Positions 23,862 through 32,805 of a stretch of DNA of 64,000 nucleotides are shown piece after piece. The stretch spans positions 1-64,000 of the forward strand of contig CBDCYR010000013.1 in NCBI GenBank assembly GCA_965224275.1. Direction: 5' to 3'. A program made the position numbers and the translations under genes. This stretch comes from CAUZWH01 sp965224275. Lineage in GTDB: Bacteria; Pseudomonadota; Alphaproteobacteria; SHVV01. The notes under the pieces were generated by a model. That model ran no database searches. It saw only the letters and a list, made by a program, of their open reading frames with translations, and had not been told where the DNA came from. The stretch's first letter is position 1. Every line of letters starts with the position of its first letter.

Positions 23862-24461
23862 ATGCCCAATCAATCGTTTGTCGTCCCGGCGCGACGCGGG
23901 CGCGCGGCGCTGGTTAGAGAAGGCCAGCACGTAAAAGTAATCAACACGCACGGGACCCAGGTCGTCGATACCTGGGCGTTTCGTAGTGACGATATCGCCG
24001 AATTCATGTCGATGGAACACAGCCGAACGTGGGCGCTCAAGTTGGTCCTTGGCGTTGGCGACAGCTACGTCACCAACCGGCGCCGACCGATTCTCACCGT
24101 GGTCGAGGACACCTCGCCCGGAATCCACGACACCTTATTGGCCGCCTGCGACGCCGAACGATATCAGCTCCTCGGCTGTACAGATTATCACGATAACTGC
24201 ACCGACAATTTGACCGCGGCCTTAGGCGATGCCGGGTTTGAAAAGCCAGAGACGCCAAGCCCGCTCAATCTGTTCATGAATATTCCGTGGGCGACGAACG
24301 GCGAACTATCGTTCGAGCCGACTGTAAGTAAAGCCGGTGACTACATTACGCTTCGTGCGGAGTGCGCTTGCATTGTCGCGTTCTCCTGCTGTCCGCAGGA
24401 CATCGTTCCGATCAATGGCGTCGATATGATCCCTAAAGATGTGACGGTAGAGATCGAGTGA
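23862..24461 (+). CDS. DUF1989 / urea carboxylase-associated family protein
   Basis: A 199-residue protein of the family annotated next to urea carboxylase and guanidine/urea pathways. Recognisable segments are 'INTHGTQVVDTWAF' near residue 27, 'SMEHSRTW' near residue 50, 'DTSPGIHDTLLAACD' near residue 88, 'NCTDNLTAAL' near residue 110 and 'PLNLFMNIPW' near residue 127, with several conserved Cys and His. Recent work links some relatives to carboxyguanidine or carbamate deimination, but many are uncharacterised and no urea carboxylase gene is nearby. It is followed by LivG/LivF ATPases 81 bp downstream, so it may work on a nitrogen compound imported by that system. Function inferred weakly. 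Confidence 0.88.
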   Translation: MPNQSFVVPARRGRAALVREGQHVKVINTHGTQVVDTWAFRSDDIAEFMSMEHSRTWALKLVLGVGDSYVTNRRRPILTVVEDTSPGIHDTLLAACDAERYQLLGCTDYHDNCTDNLTAALGDAGFEKPETPSPLNLFMNIPWATNGELSFEPTVSKAGDYITLRAECACIVAFSCCPQDIVPINGVDMIPKDVTVEIE

Positions 24462-24542
24462 TGGGGAGGCGGTTGACTTGGGCCGAGCGCGCGTGTTTTC
24501 TGCCCGACCACGACGGAATCTTCCCCCTGATTGGCTATCGCG

Positions 24543-25361
24543 ATGACGTCCACGTTGACAGAGAGCTCTGACCGCGGCGTTCGTGAGAACGCGGCGGCCC
24601 AGCCATTTTTCAAACTGAACGGGGTCTCAAAACGGTTCGGCGGATTACAGGCGCTGGGTAACGTTGATCTCGAGATCAAACCCGGCGAGATCTACGGCCT
24701 GATCGGGCCGAACGGTGCCGGCAAGAGTTCACTCTTCAACTGCGTCTGCGGGTTGGTTCCCGCGGATACCGGCGAAATTATCCTAAAAGGCATCGACATC
24801 GCACAAAGGCGCCCGCACGAAATTGTCGCGCTAGGGCTGGCGCGAACGTTCCAGGCGGTGCGCGTGTTCACTAGCTTGAATATCACCGAGAATGTTGAGA
24901 TCGCCTACACCGCTCGTACCAAAGCCGGTCTGGCCGACATTATGTTTTGCCTGCCAAAAGAGCGTGAGGAGCGGTTGGCGTTGCGCGAACGGGCCGTCCA
25001 ACTCCTGGCAGATTATGCCGAGGGCCAACTTTACCCGCGGCGCGATGATTTCCCGGAAGAGTTATCGACCGGCCAACAACGAATGCTGGAGATCATCAGG
25101 ACGCTCATTAGCGAGCCCGATATCATTCTGCTTGATGAACCCACCGGTGGCCTCAATCCTGTATGGGTCAAACAAGTGGTCGAACTGATCCAGAAAATCC
25201 GCGACGAGGGGCGCACGATCTTCATGATCGAACACAATATGCAGGTCGTGCTGGACTTGGCCGACCGGGTTTCGGTCCTTAATTTCGGCGAAGTTCTTTC
25301 CGAAGGGACACCTGAACAAGTGCGCAACGATCAACGCGTGATCGACGCGTACTTAGGCTAG
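24543..25361 (+). CDS. ABC transporter ATP-binding protein, LivG type
   Basis: A 272-residue ATPase of the branched-chain amino acid (HAAT) class. Walker A is 'GPNGAGKSS' near residue 58, the signature 'LSTGQQRM' near residue 174 and Walker B 'IILLDEPTGGLNP' near residue 196. The H-loop is in 'MIEHNMQVV'. The BCA_ABC C-terminal tail with 'VIDAYLG' is present. The ATG at 24543 is chosen over a TTG four codons upstream. It forms a pair with the LivF-type gene 18 bp downstream, but no permeases or binding protein accompany them here. The full HAAT set at 57-62 kb has its own LivG and LivF. This pair must rely on distant membrane subunits, or is what remains of a larger operon. Confidence 0.92.
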   Translation: MTSTLTESSDRGVRENAAAQPFFKLNGVSKRFGGLQALGNVDLEIKPGEIYGLIGPNGAGKSSLFNCVCGLVPADTGEIILKGIDIAQRRPHEIVALGLARTFQAVRVFTSLNITENVEIAYTARTKAGLADIMFCLPKEREERLALRERAVQLLADYAEGQLYPRRDDFPEELSTGQQRMLEIIRTLISEPDIILLDEPTGGLNPVWVKQVVELIQKIRDEGRTIFMIEHNMQVVLDLADRVSVLNFGEVLSEGTPEQVRNDQRVIDAYLG

Positions 25362-25379
25362 GTGCGGGCTAGGTGCGGA

Positions 25380-26132
25380 ATGTCCGATACTGAAGAGACG
25401 GTCCTCCGGATCAACGATATCGACGTCTATTACGGCAAAATTCCGGCCGTCCAGGACGCCAGTTTGGAAGTTCGCCGATCCGAGATCGTCTGCGTTTTGG
25501 GGCCGAATGGCGCCGGCAAAACAACGTTGCTGAAAGCGGTCATCGGATCGGTCAAAACCCGCAAGGGAACGATCGACTATCGCGTCAACGGCGGCTGGAG
25601 CCAGCTCGACTCGATGGAGACCCACCAGCGAGCCGAGCTCGGCATATTTACGGTGGCGGCAGTGGAAAACGTGATGCCACGCTTCACTGTCGAAGAAAAC
25701 CTCCAGATCGGTGCTTATGTTCGCAAGGACAAAGAGCAGATTCGCATCGACATGGAGGAGCAGTTCGAGCGCTTCCCGATTCTTGCCGATCGGCGCAATC
25801 AACTTTCAGGTACGCTCTCCGGCGGGGAACAAAAAATGCTCGCGATTGCGCGGGCGATGATGGGACGTCCCAAATTTCTGCTGCTGGACGAACCCTCGCT
25901 GGGCCTCTCCGGCAAGATGATGGACGTCGTTTTCGATATGATCCGACGGATCAATAGGGATCACGAGCTTGAGTGCTTGTTGGTCGAGCAGAACGTTAGA
26001 AAAGGGCTAGAGGTTTCCGATCGCGCCTATGTGATGCGGATCGGCGGCATTGAGTTTGAGGCGCCAAGTCACACTTTGGTCGACGGCAAGCGTATCGAAG
26101 AAGCCTATTTCGGTTCCCAGCGCAACCAGTAG
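25380..26132 (+). CDS. ABC transporter ATP-binding protein, LivF type
   Basis: A 250-residue HAAT ATPase. Walker A is 'GPNGAGKTT' near residue 41, signature 'LSGGEQKML' near residue 148, Walker B 'FLLLDEPSLGLS' near residue 168, and the H-loop region is 'LLVEQNVRKGLEVSD'. A segment near residues 75-100 ('METHQRAELGIFTVAAVENV') is slightly longer than in typical LivF. The start is the ATG at 25380, after a small direct repeat (GGCTAGGTGCGG) that overlaps the end of the LivG gene. It works with that LivG as an ATPase heterodimer. A hydrolase gene follows 53 bp downstream. Confidence 0.92.
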   Translation: MSDTEETVLRINDIDVYYGKIPAVQDASLEVRRSEIVCVLGPNGAGKTTLLKAVIGSVKTRKGTIDYRVNGGWSQLDSMETHQRAELGIFTVAAVENVMPRFTVEENLQIGAYVRKDKEQIRIDMEEQFERFPILADRRNQLSGTLSGGEQKMLAIARAMMGRPKFLLLDEPSLGLSGKMMDVVFDMIRRINRDHELECLLVEQNVRKGLEVSDRAYVMRIGGIEFEAPSHTLVDGKRIEEAYFGSQRNQ

Positions 26133-26185
26133 ATTACGCAAAACGCGCCATCGAATTGGTGGCCAATCGAGGGAGGACTCGCTCG

Positions 26186-27016
26186 ATGCGAGCAGCATTC
26201 GTTGACGTTGATGGTATTCGTACACGCTACCTTTATGAGGGCAATGGGCCGCCGCTCTTGCTGGCGCACGGCCTCGGCATTTCAGCCGACTGCTGGGTGC
26301 GCAATATTGACGTCCTCGCCAAACACTTCACCGTGTTCGCACCAGACCTGTTTGGACACGGCTTCACTGGGTTTCGCGACCTGGCCGGGCAGGCCGGACA
26401 CGGTGCGATCCTTGAGCACTATATGGCCTGGGTCGATACCCTAGGTTTGGATGAGTACTACGCCTGCGGCAGTTCCTACGGGGCCGGCATCTCGAGCCTG
26501 TTCTACCTAGAGCGCCCGGAGAGAATGAAAAAATTGGTGATCGTCGGGGCCAGTTCAGTATTTCGACCATCGTCGGATCAGCAACAAGGGTTTTCCAAGT
26601 CGTACGAAAATGCGACATCGGCGCTCCGCAACCCGACGCTCGACACCTGCATCAAGCGGATGGCGAACGTTTGCTACGACAAAAACTTTGTCGATGACGC
26701 CTTTATGTTGGTGCAGTTGTCGACCTATGCGCAGCCGCACATTCTTCCGGCCTATGAGGCTATCGCGCAGGCCAACATGAACATCGAACTCAGCGCACCG
26801 TATCGGATGGTCGAAAAGCTCGAGCAGGTCAAACTCCCGACCCAGGTCATCACCGGACGTGAGGACGTCCGTGCCCCGCTTCAGAATGCGATCGACGGAC
26901 AAAAACGCATTCCCAACTCGGAAATTGTGATCTTTGATAAATGCGGTCACATGCCGATGTTGGAGCACGCCGACCTCTTCAATGAAACCGTCACTGAGTT
27001 TCTGCTGCGCAATTAG
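26186..27016 (+). CDS. Alpha/beta hydrolase
   Basis: A 276-residue alpha/beta-hydrolase with GGGAGGA 9 nt before the ATG at 26186. 'LLLAHGLGISADCW' near residue 24 forms the oxyanion loop; the nucleophile elbow is 'GSSYG' with Ser97; the acid is in 'VITGREDVRAP' near residue 229 and the His in 'FDKCGHMPMLEH' near residue 255. The pattern resembles meta-cleavage C-C hydrolases and lipases of the same clan. It follows the LivGF pair and precedes a quinone oxidoreductase, so it probably belongs to the same catabolic run. It is clearly different from the hydrolase at 20771. Confidence 0.9.
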   Translation: MRAAFVDVDGIRTRYLYEGNGPPLLLAHGLGISADCWVRNIDVLAKHFTVFAPDLFGHGFTGFRDLAGQAGHGAILEHYMAWVDTLGLDEYYACGSSYGAGISSLFYLERPERMKKLVIVGASSVFRPSSDQQQGFSKSYENATSALRNPTLDTCIKRMANVCYDKNFVDDAFMLVQLSTYAQPHILPAYEAIAQANMNIELSAPYRMVEKLEQVKLPTQVITGREDVRAPLQNAIDGQKRIPNSEIVIFDKCGHMPMLEHADLFNETVTEFLLRN

Positions 27017-27052
27017 TCAGTCCTCGTTGCGACGCAAAGCGAGCCGCACGGG

Positions 27053-28039
27053 ATGACCAAAGCCGCAGTGATTCACCAACATGGTGGTGCGGATGTGTTC
27101 TCGTGGGACGATGTCGAGGTCGGCCGGCCGGGTGCTGGCGAAGCGCGCGTGCGACACACCGCGATCAGCTTGAATTGGGCCGACCTGAAATACCGCGAAG
27201 GCGGCGACAATCATTATCCGGTGCCGTCACTGCCAGCGGTGATCGGGCTCGAAGCCGTTGGCGTGGTGGAAGAAGTCGGCGCGGGCGTTGACCTCGTTGA
27301 AACTGGAGATCGGGTCGCTTACGGGGCGCTGCCTCTGGGTGCCTACGCCGAGGCGCGACTGATCGCGGCTGAGAGCCTTTATCTCGTCCCCGACGGGGTG
27401 AGCGACGAGCAGGCGGCAGCGGCCTACCTCAAGGGCTTGACGGCGCAATATTTGGCCGAGCGCGCCTATCCGATTGGCGCGGGAGAGACCGTGCTCGTAC
27501 ACGCTGCGGCAGGTGGTGTTGGTATGATTCTCAGCCAACTCGCCAAACACCGCGGCGCGACGGTGATCGGTACTGCCGGCAGCGCCGACAAGGTTGCTAT
27601 CGCCCTGGCGCACGGCTGTGACCACGCCATCGACTATCTTGCGGAAGACTTCCAGGACCGTGTGGTTGAGATTGTCGGCGACAAGAAAATCGATGTGGTT
27701 TTCGACTCAGTTGGACTGGCAACGTTCGAGAAATCTCTCGATCTGCTGCGGCCGCGGGGCATGATGGTGAGCTACGGACACGCGTCGGGAAAAGTGCCGC
27801 CGATCGATATCGTCGATCTCGCGCATAAGGGGTCGCTCTATCTCACACGATGTACTGGTCGTACGTACAATACCGGTCGCGATAATTTTGTCGCCCAGGC
27901 GGGCGCCCTGTTTGCCATGATCGCTGACGGGACGGTTCGAGTCGATGTGAACCAGCGCTACGCATTGTCTGACGCTGCTCGTGCTCATCGCGAGATGGCA
28001 ACCAGATCAACCAAGGGCTTGTCCGTCCTCATTCCCTGA
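27053..28039 (+). CDS. Quinone oxidoreductase-like zinc-free MDR protein
   Basis: A 328-residue medium-chain dehydrogenase/reductase of the NADPH:quinone oxidoreductase (QOR) group. The N-terminal GroES-like domain (1-120) holds 'HTAISLNWADLKYR' and 'VIGLEAVGVVEEVG'. The nucleotide-binding domain shows 'VLVHAAAGGVGMILSQLAK' near residue 148 and 'VVFDSVGL' near residue 213. The zinc-binding Cys cluster is absent, as in QOR. The reaction is probably NADPH-dependent reduction of a quinone or enone. The gene ends the plus-strand run 36 bp after the hydrolase gene. Just beyond it the decayed VanZ/IS256 region begins. Confidence 0.92.
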   Translation: MTKAAVIHQHGGADVFSWDDVEVGRPGAGEARVRHTAISLNWADLKYREGGDNHYPVPSLPAVIGLEAVGVVEEVGAGVDLVETGDRVAYGALPLGAYAEARLIAAESLYLVPDGVSDEQAAAAYLKGLTAQYLAERAYPIGAGETVLVHAAAGGVGMILSQLAKHRGATVIGTAGSADKVAIALAHGCDHAIDYLAEDFQDRVVEIVGDKKIDVVFDSVGLATFEKSLDLLRPRGMMVSYGHASGKVPPIDIVDLAHKGSLYLTRCTGRTYNTGRDNFVAQAGALFAMIADGTVRVDVNQRYALSDAARAHREMATRSTKGLSVLIP

Positions 28040-28079
28040 TCGTGCGGCCGTCGATTGGGCGCTCGAGATAAATCGGCAC

Positions 28080-28793
28080 CTATGAAACGCGTGCGCCTGC
28101 GCGTCGCGCGTGAAAACCGAGTGCACCCAACAGCAAAAGTAACAAGGTGGTGGCAACGAAAACGCTCGTTTCGTCGACGACCGTAATCAGGCTTTTGCCA
28201 ACCGTGCTTTCAAAAGGCATGCCGGAATCAATGCGCCCGGCGACAGCGCGTTTCTCGGAGTCGTTCCAGCGAAAGGTCGAGTGTTTCAGCGTGACCGGAA
28301 AGTAGCGCTCGATAATCTCGCTCTCTCGATAGGCGATCGTGAATTCGCGAACCGCAGCATCTGATGACGCAGCAAAACCGTTGGCACGTCGTCTATGCTG
28401 AATGCGCCGCGCGAGATGGTTCGCGGCTTCGTGCGCCAACGGGCTTCGGCTGGTCGTGTATCGCTCAAAGAAGTGGCCATAGCCGCCCTCGGCTCGAAGC
28501 GTATCCAACCCGGGTCCGATTTGCGGGTCCAGTACCGTGTCCATCCGGCGTAAGTCGATTTCGGGTAACCGTGAGCGAAAGCGACCGGTTTGTGGGCCTT
28601 CATACATAAACCCATACTCGGCCATAACGGTGGCGTCCCGGAGTAACGCCGCAAGCGCGGGAACTTTACTTGTATAGCGGGCGATTCGCTTGGGTGTATT
28701 CAAAAGACTGGCGCCCACAAGCGCCACAGCAATCACCGAGAGGAGTGACAGCAGGCGGACACTCGGAGGAGACAATCGAGCCGCAATCGGCGC
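28080..28793 (-). pseudogene. VanZ-like membrane protein, 3' part (split by IS256)
   Basis: Joined to 30188..30729, this forms one reading frame: at the target duplication the codons run Arg-Pro-Ala-Pro-Ile-Ala-Ala-Arg-Leu-Ser without a break. The part here encodes about 238 residues. One membrane helix lies near its start ('LLSLLSVIAVALVGASLL'), followed by a polar domain of about 150 residues with 'YEGPQTGRF' and 'ERYFPVTLKHSTFRW', and a last helix ('TSVFVATTLLLLLLGALGF'). The polar part is not a family I recognise. In the present state the frame begins inside IS256 sequence, so a product is unlikely. The inferred whole protein was about 418 residues. Confidence 0.82.
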
Positions 28794-30187
28794 GGCTGTG
28801 TCTCGAAAGTGGTGGAAATTTGAGGATGGCGTAATCTCCGGGTGACAAGACAACCACCCAACCGGCGGCTAGCACCGCCAAGGAGATCACGCCATGAAGA
28901 ACACTACCGAGACTTCCGCGCTTTCGCTACTGGCCAATGACGCCGGCTATGATCCGCTCGAGGACCGGCTGCGGGAGAACATCAGATCCACGATCGAGGC
29001 CGTTTTTGAGGAGGAACTTGCGCAGTTTCTCGGGCGCTGCCGATACGGTCGAGAGGACGCGCTTCGGCAAGGGTATCGGAACGGGCACCGGGAGCGGCAA
29101 CTGACGGGGACATTCGGGACCGAGAGGGTGAGCGTGCCGCGTGCACGGATCGTTGAGGAAGACGGTCGGGCGTCGGAATGGCGTTCGCGGGCGCTGCCGC
29201 GCTACCAGCGGCTGACCAGAAAGGCCGAGGCGCTGATCGCTTCGGTGTATCTGTCCGGAACCAACACGCGGCGGGTGAAACGCGCGCTGTTCGGGCTCTT
29301 CGGGGGTGCTGTGAGCAAGGACGTTGTGAGCCGGGCGTGGCGCAAGGTGAAGGTCGATTGGGACGCCTGGTGCAGCCGTGGCCTCGCGGATGAGGATATC
29401 GTTCGGCTGATCCTTGACGGCACTGTGATCAAGACCCGACTGGATCGCAAGGCCACCAACATCTCGGTTCTCGCGGCTATAGGGGTGCGCCGGGATGGCC
29501 AGAAGGTCTTGCTTTCGATCGGGAATATGGGCGGAGAAAGCCAGGCGGCGTGGCGCCAGTTCCTCGACGACCTTGATGCGCGTGGACTGAAACGGCCCGG
29601 GTTTGTCATCGTCGATGGCGCGCCGGGACTGGAGGCGGCTCTGTCGGCGCTTTGGGGCGATGACCTTCCCGTTCAACGCTGCACCGTGCACAAGCACCGC
29701 AACCTTCTGGGTCATGCTCCCAAACACATGCATGACGAGCTGAGCGAAGATTACCGCGATATGATCTATGCCGACACTGCCTCCGAGGTGGAAACCCGCC
29801 GCAAGGCGTTTGTCCGCAAGTGGCGGCTGAAATGCAGGGCCGTCGCGGACAGCCTCGCAGAAGCGGGCGACAAGCTCTTTACCTTCACGCGCCTGTCCAA
29901 GAGCCAATGGAAATCAGCCCGAACGACCAACGCCATTGAGCGTCTCAACGAGGAGTTCAAGCGCCGGATCAAAACACAGACCGTGCTGCCGTGTCCCGAA
30001 ACAGTGCCGATGCTCCTCTGGGCGCTCCTCGCTTCCGGCCAAATCCAGATGCGCAAAGTCGATGGATGGGAAACCCTCGATCAGCTAATCGCCGACGAAA
30101 CCCTTGACCGCGCGGCCTGACCGCCGCAAAACTCAACCCGCTCGGAGAGGCGCCAAAACCAATTTCCACCACTTTCGAGACACAACC
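28794..30187 (+). mobile_element. IS256-family insertion sequence with 8-bp target duplication
   Basis: The element is 1394 bp. 27-bp terminal inverted repeats lie at 28794-28820 and 30161-30187 and match at 26 positions; the left begins GGCTGTGTCTCGAAAGTGG and the right, read inward, GGTTGTGTCTCGAAAGTGG. The 8-bp direct repeat ATCGGCGC flanks it at 28786-28793 and 30188-30195, the duplication size expected for IS256. It interrupts a VanZ-like gene on the opposite strand. Confidence 0.95.
28894..30120 (+). CDS. IS256-family transposase (mutator type)
   Basis: A 408-residue mutator-type transposase with a GGAGA-like site before the ATG at 28894. The N-terminal region contains 'LAQFLGRCRYGRE' and 'GYRNGHRERQL', the typical entry segment. 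Catalytic residues are the Asp in 'LILDGTVIK' near residue 171, the Asp in 'FVIVDGAPGLEAAL' near residue 237 and the Glu in 'TTNAIERLNEEFKRR' near residue 346. The Cys-x2-His in 'RCTVHKHRNLL' is present near residue 262. The length is normal and no breaks are seen, so the copy is probably active. Confidence 0.95.
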   Translation: MKNTTETSALSLLANDAGYDPLEDRLRENIRSTIEAVFEEELAQFLGRCRYGREDALRQGYRNGHRERQLTGTFGTERVSVPRARIVEEDGRASEWRSRALPRYQRLTRKAEALIASVYLSGTNTRRVKRALFGLFGGAVSKDVVSRAWRKVKVDWDAWCSRGLADEDIVRLILDGTVIKTRLDRKATNISVLAAIGVRRDGQKVLLSIGNMGGESQAAWRQFLDDLDARGLKRPGFVIVDGAPGLEAALSALWGDDLPVQRCTVHKHRNLLGHAPKHMHDELSEDYRDMIYADTASEVETRRKAFVRKWRLKCRAVADSLAEAGDKLFTFTRLSKSQWKSARTTNAIERLNEEFKRRIKTQTVLPCPETVPMLLWALLASGQIQMRKVDGWETLDQLIADETLDRAA

Positions 30188-30729
30188 ATCGGCGCGGGTC
30201 GAAGAACCTGCGCGATAATGATCTGGCCGAGTACCGCGCCTGAAAAATTTAACGCGATGTCACGGAGGTCCCAAAACCGATTCGGGAGGAGCCACTGGAT
30301 TGCTCCGTCGATCGTCCCAACGATGCCGGCGATGACTGCCGCGCTGAAATAAATACCGGCGTCTTGCATACGATGCGACAAGGCGCGAAACGCTAAAGCG
30401 CTCAACACGCCGTATTGGACGAAGTGGAGGCCTTCGATGGGTGTTTCGGAGATTGCCGCGGTTGCGACGACAAGCGCCGCCGATGTGATGAGCCAGACCG
30501 CGCTGGCGATCGAGGTTTTGTGGTTGCGTACCAGATGGCGAAGGATCACCGCGACGAACAGCCCAATCAGCACAACGACGACAGCGGCGGCGATCCACTT
30601 GCCGGTGGCGCGTTCGATGATTTGGAGAGCCCGCGGGGCCACCGGCAGGGTGGCCAAGAGAGCGACGGTCCACGCCCCGACATAGGTCCATGACACCCAT
30701 TCCGGTTCGCGTGGCCATGTGTTTGTCAT
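30188..30729 (-). pseudogene. VanZ-like membrane protein, 5' part (split by IS256)
   Basis: This begins at the ATG at 30729 and encodes about 180 residues before the IS256 insertion; the frame then runs 17 codons into the element. At least four hydrophobic helices are visible ('GAWTVALLATLP', 'WIAAAVVVVLIGLFVAVIL', 'AVWLITSAALVVATAAI' and 'YFSAAVIAGIVGTIDGAIQW'). The last part, 'IDGAIQWLLPNRFWDLRDIALNFSGA' in pattern, is the VanZ-family hallmark: polar residues in a helix followed by D-x-x-D-x-x-x-N. VanZ proteins are membrane proteins linked to glycopeptide resistance in enterococci; relatives elsewhere have no known role. The rest of the gene is at 28080..28793. Confidence 0.82.
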
Positions 30730-30803
30730 CTCAGCGATGTGTTTGTCATCTCAGATGACGAATGCGATTCAAATGCCGCATGCGGTTCAAATTCCGTATG
30801 CGG

Positions 30804-32789
30804 CTATTGGCGTGATGATTTGTCCCACCACGTATCAATCACGAAGCCACCGGCTGGTGTGATGGCCGGCCGGCCGAATTTGTCCCAATAGGCGATGCGG
30901 TCGTGCTTGGTGTGGAACAGCGGCACGACGTAGTGGCCCCAGCGTAAGACACGATCCAACGCGCGGGCACCGGCGATCAACTGCATCCGGTTAACCGCGC
31001 TTGCCACTGCATTGGTCAGTTCGTCGACCACTGGATCGTGAATGCCGGCGAGGTTTCCACTGCCCGTGATACCAGCCGCCTCCGACCCCCAGTAATAGCG
31101 CTGCTCGTTGCCTGGGGAGAGTGACTGGTGCCAGGTTTTGATGACGGCATCGAAATCAAAGGCCTGGGAACGGCCTCCACTGGATCGTGAATGCCGGCGA
31201 GGTTTCCACTGCCCGTGATACCAGCCGCCTCCGACCCCCAGTAATAGCGCTGCTCGTTGCCTGGGGAGAGTGACTGGTGCCAGGTTTTGATGACGGCATC
31301 GAAATCAAAGGCCTGGGAACGGCCTTGGTATTGCGCCCATCGACGTGCGTACCTTCAGAGCGACACCAACGCGTTTGAGATTTTGAGCGAACGCGAATGC
31401 GATCCGCTCGTTCGACGGATGTGCCAATAGCAATTCGAACGACAACCTGCGGCCATCGATCTGCCGTTCCATGTGGCCCTCATTGAGGGTCCAGCCGGCT
31501 TGCTCCAACAACGAAATAGCGCGTTTGAGGTTGGCGCGAATCGAGCCGGATCCATCGGTTACCGGCGGTTGATAAACCTCGCCAAACACTTGATCGGGGA
31601 CTTGACCGCGAAAGCGTTCGAGCAATGCCAGCTCTTCCTCCCCAGGATAGCCGGCGGCCGCGAGCTCCGAGTTGGCGAAGAAACTGGCGGTACGTGCAAA
31701 CGCCCCATGGAACAGATTCTTATTCAGCCACTCGAAATCAAATACGTGGGCGAGGGCAAGCCGGACGCGGCGTTGCGCAAAGATGTTACGTCGGGTGTTG
31801 AAGACGATGCCGTGCATACCGGCGGGGCGGCTGTGATCGACGCTCTCTTTGACAACGAGGCTGTTCTTGGCGGCTGGAAAGCCGTACCCGTTGGCCCAGC
31901 GGGAGGGACTTGTCTCGTGATGGAAGTCGAACTCTCCAGCCTTGAAGGCTTCGAATCTGGCGTTGGCGTCGCGATAGAAGTCGTACCGGATCACGTCAAA
32001 ATTGTAGCGCCCGCGGTTGATGGGTAGTTCGCGCGCCCAGTAGTCCGCGACCCTGCGGTAAATGATCGATTGTCCGGCCTCGATATGGTCGACACGATAG
32101 GGGCCACTGCCGAGCGGCGGGACGAGAGTCGTTTTGTTGAAGGCGACGCCCTGGTAGTAGTTTTTCGAGAGAATCGGCAGCAAGCCGATGATCAACGCCA
32201 TCTCACGATCGGCGTCGGGTCTAAAATGGAAGGTAATGCGTCGAGGGCTTCCGATCTCTATGCGATCGACTTGTTTGTAGTAGAGCCTGTGATTCGGTCG
32301 CCCGGCGGTGCGGAGCGTGCGGTAAGAGAAGGCGACGTCGTCAGTCGTAATCGGTGTCCCGTCGTGGAACCTAGCTTCCGGACTTAGGTGAAAACGAATC
32401 CAAGACCGCGTCGGCGCGACCTCGACGGTTTCCGCGATCAGTCCGTAGAGCGTGAAAGGTTCGTCGCTCGAGCGCTTCAACAGGCTTTCAAAAACGTAGT
32501 GGCGTCCTGGTGGTGATGTTCCCTTGACGATGAAGGGATTGAGGTTATCGAACGACCCGAGTCGGGCAAGTCGCAGCATGCCGCCCTTGGGCGCGGCCGG
32601 ATTTACGTAGTCGACATGCGAAAAGCCGGGCAGATATTTTGGCGCGCCGTGCATCGCCAATGCGTGCATCGCGCCGCCGCTGACGTCGTCCGCCAATGGC
32701 TGGGAAATCGATCCGACAAGCACTGCCAAAGTGAGGCCGATGAGCGGCGCTAACGCGCGTATGCGGTGCCCGCGCTTAAGAAACCTCAT
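30804..32789 (-). pseudogene. ABC transporter substrate-binding protein, family 5 (YejA-like), frameshifted
   Basis: This was a periplasmic binding protein of about 612 residues for peptides or microcin-C-like compounds. From the ATG at 32789 there is a signal peptide (about 1-33, 'LIGLTLAVLVGSISQPLA'), then 'VDYVNPAAPKGGMLRLARLG' and 'LNPFIVKG', typical of YejA. The frame is intact to about 31346, where it shifts: 'LKVRTSMGA..' leaves the family, which resumes in another frame as 'AQYQGRSQAFDFDAVIKTW' and 'LSPGNEQRYYWGSEA'. A 149-bp tandem duplication (31028-31176 and 31177-31325) then breaks the frame again. The C-terminal end 'RIAYWDKFGRPA' is in the original frame at 30804-31030. No companion permeases are near. 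Clearly not functional unless the assembly is wrong. Confidence 0.88.
31028..31325. repeat. 149-bp perfect tandem duplication
   Basis: The segment 31028-31176 (beginning CCACTGGATCGTGAATGCCG) is repeated without change at 31177-31325. Because 149 is not a multiple of three, it destroys the reading frame of the binding-protein gene. The identity of the copies means the event is recent, or is an assembly artefact. Confidence 0.95.
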
Positions 32790-32805
32790 GGCGGCAGATC
32801 GTCGT

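Noticed and set aside
28927..29907. 326-codon minus-strand frame inside IS256
   Set aside because: Antisense to the intact transposase; composition is a codon-usage artefact.
31028..31325. Two-copy repeat as a CRISPR or rRNA-type array
   Set aside because: Only two adjacent 149-bp copies without spacers, inside a protein-coding frame; it is a tandem duplication.
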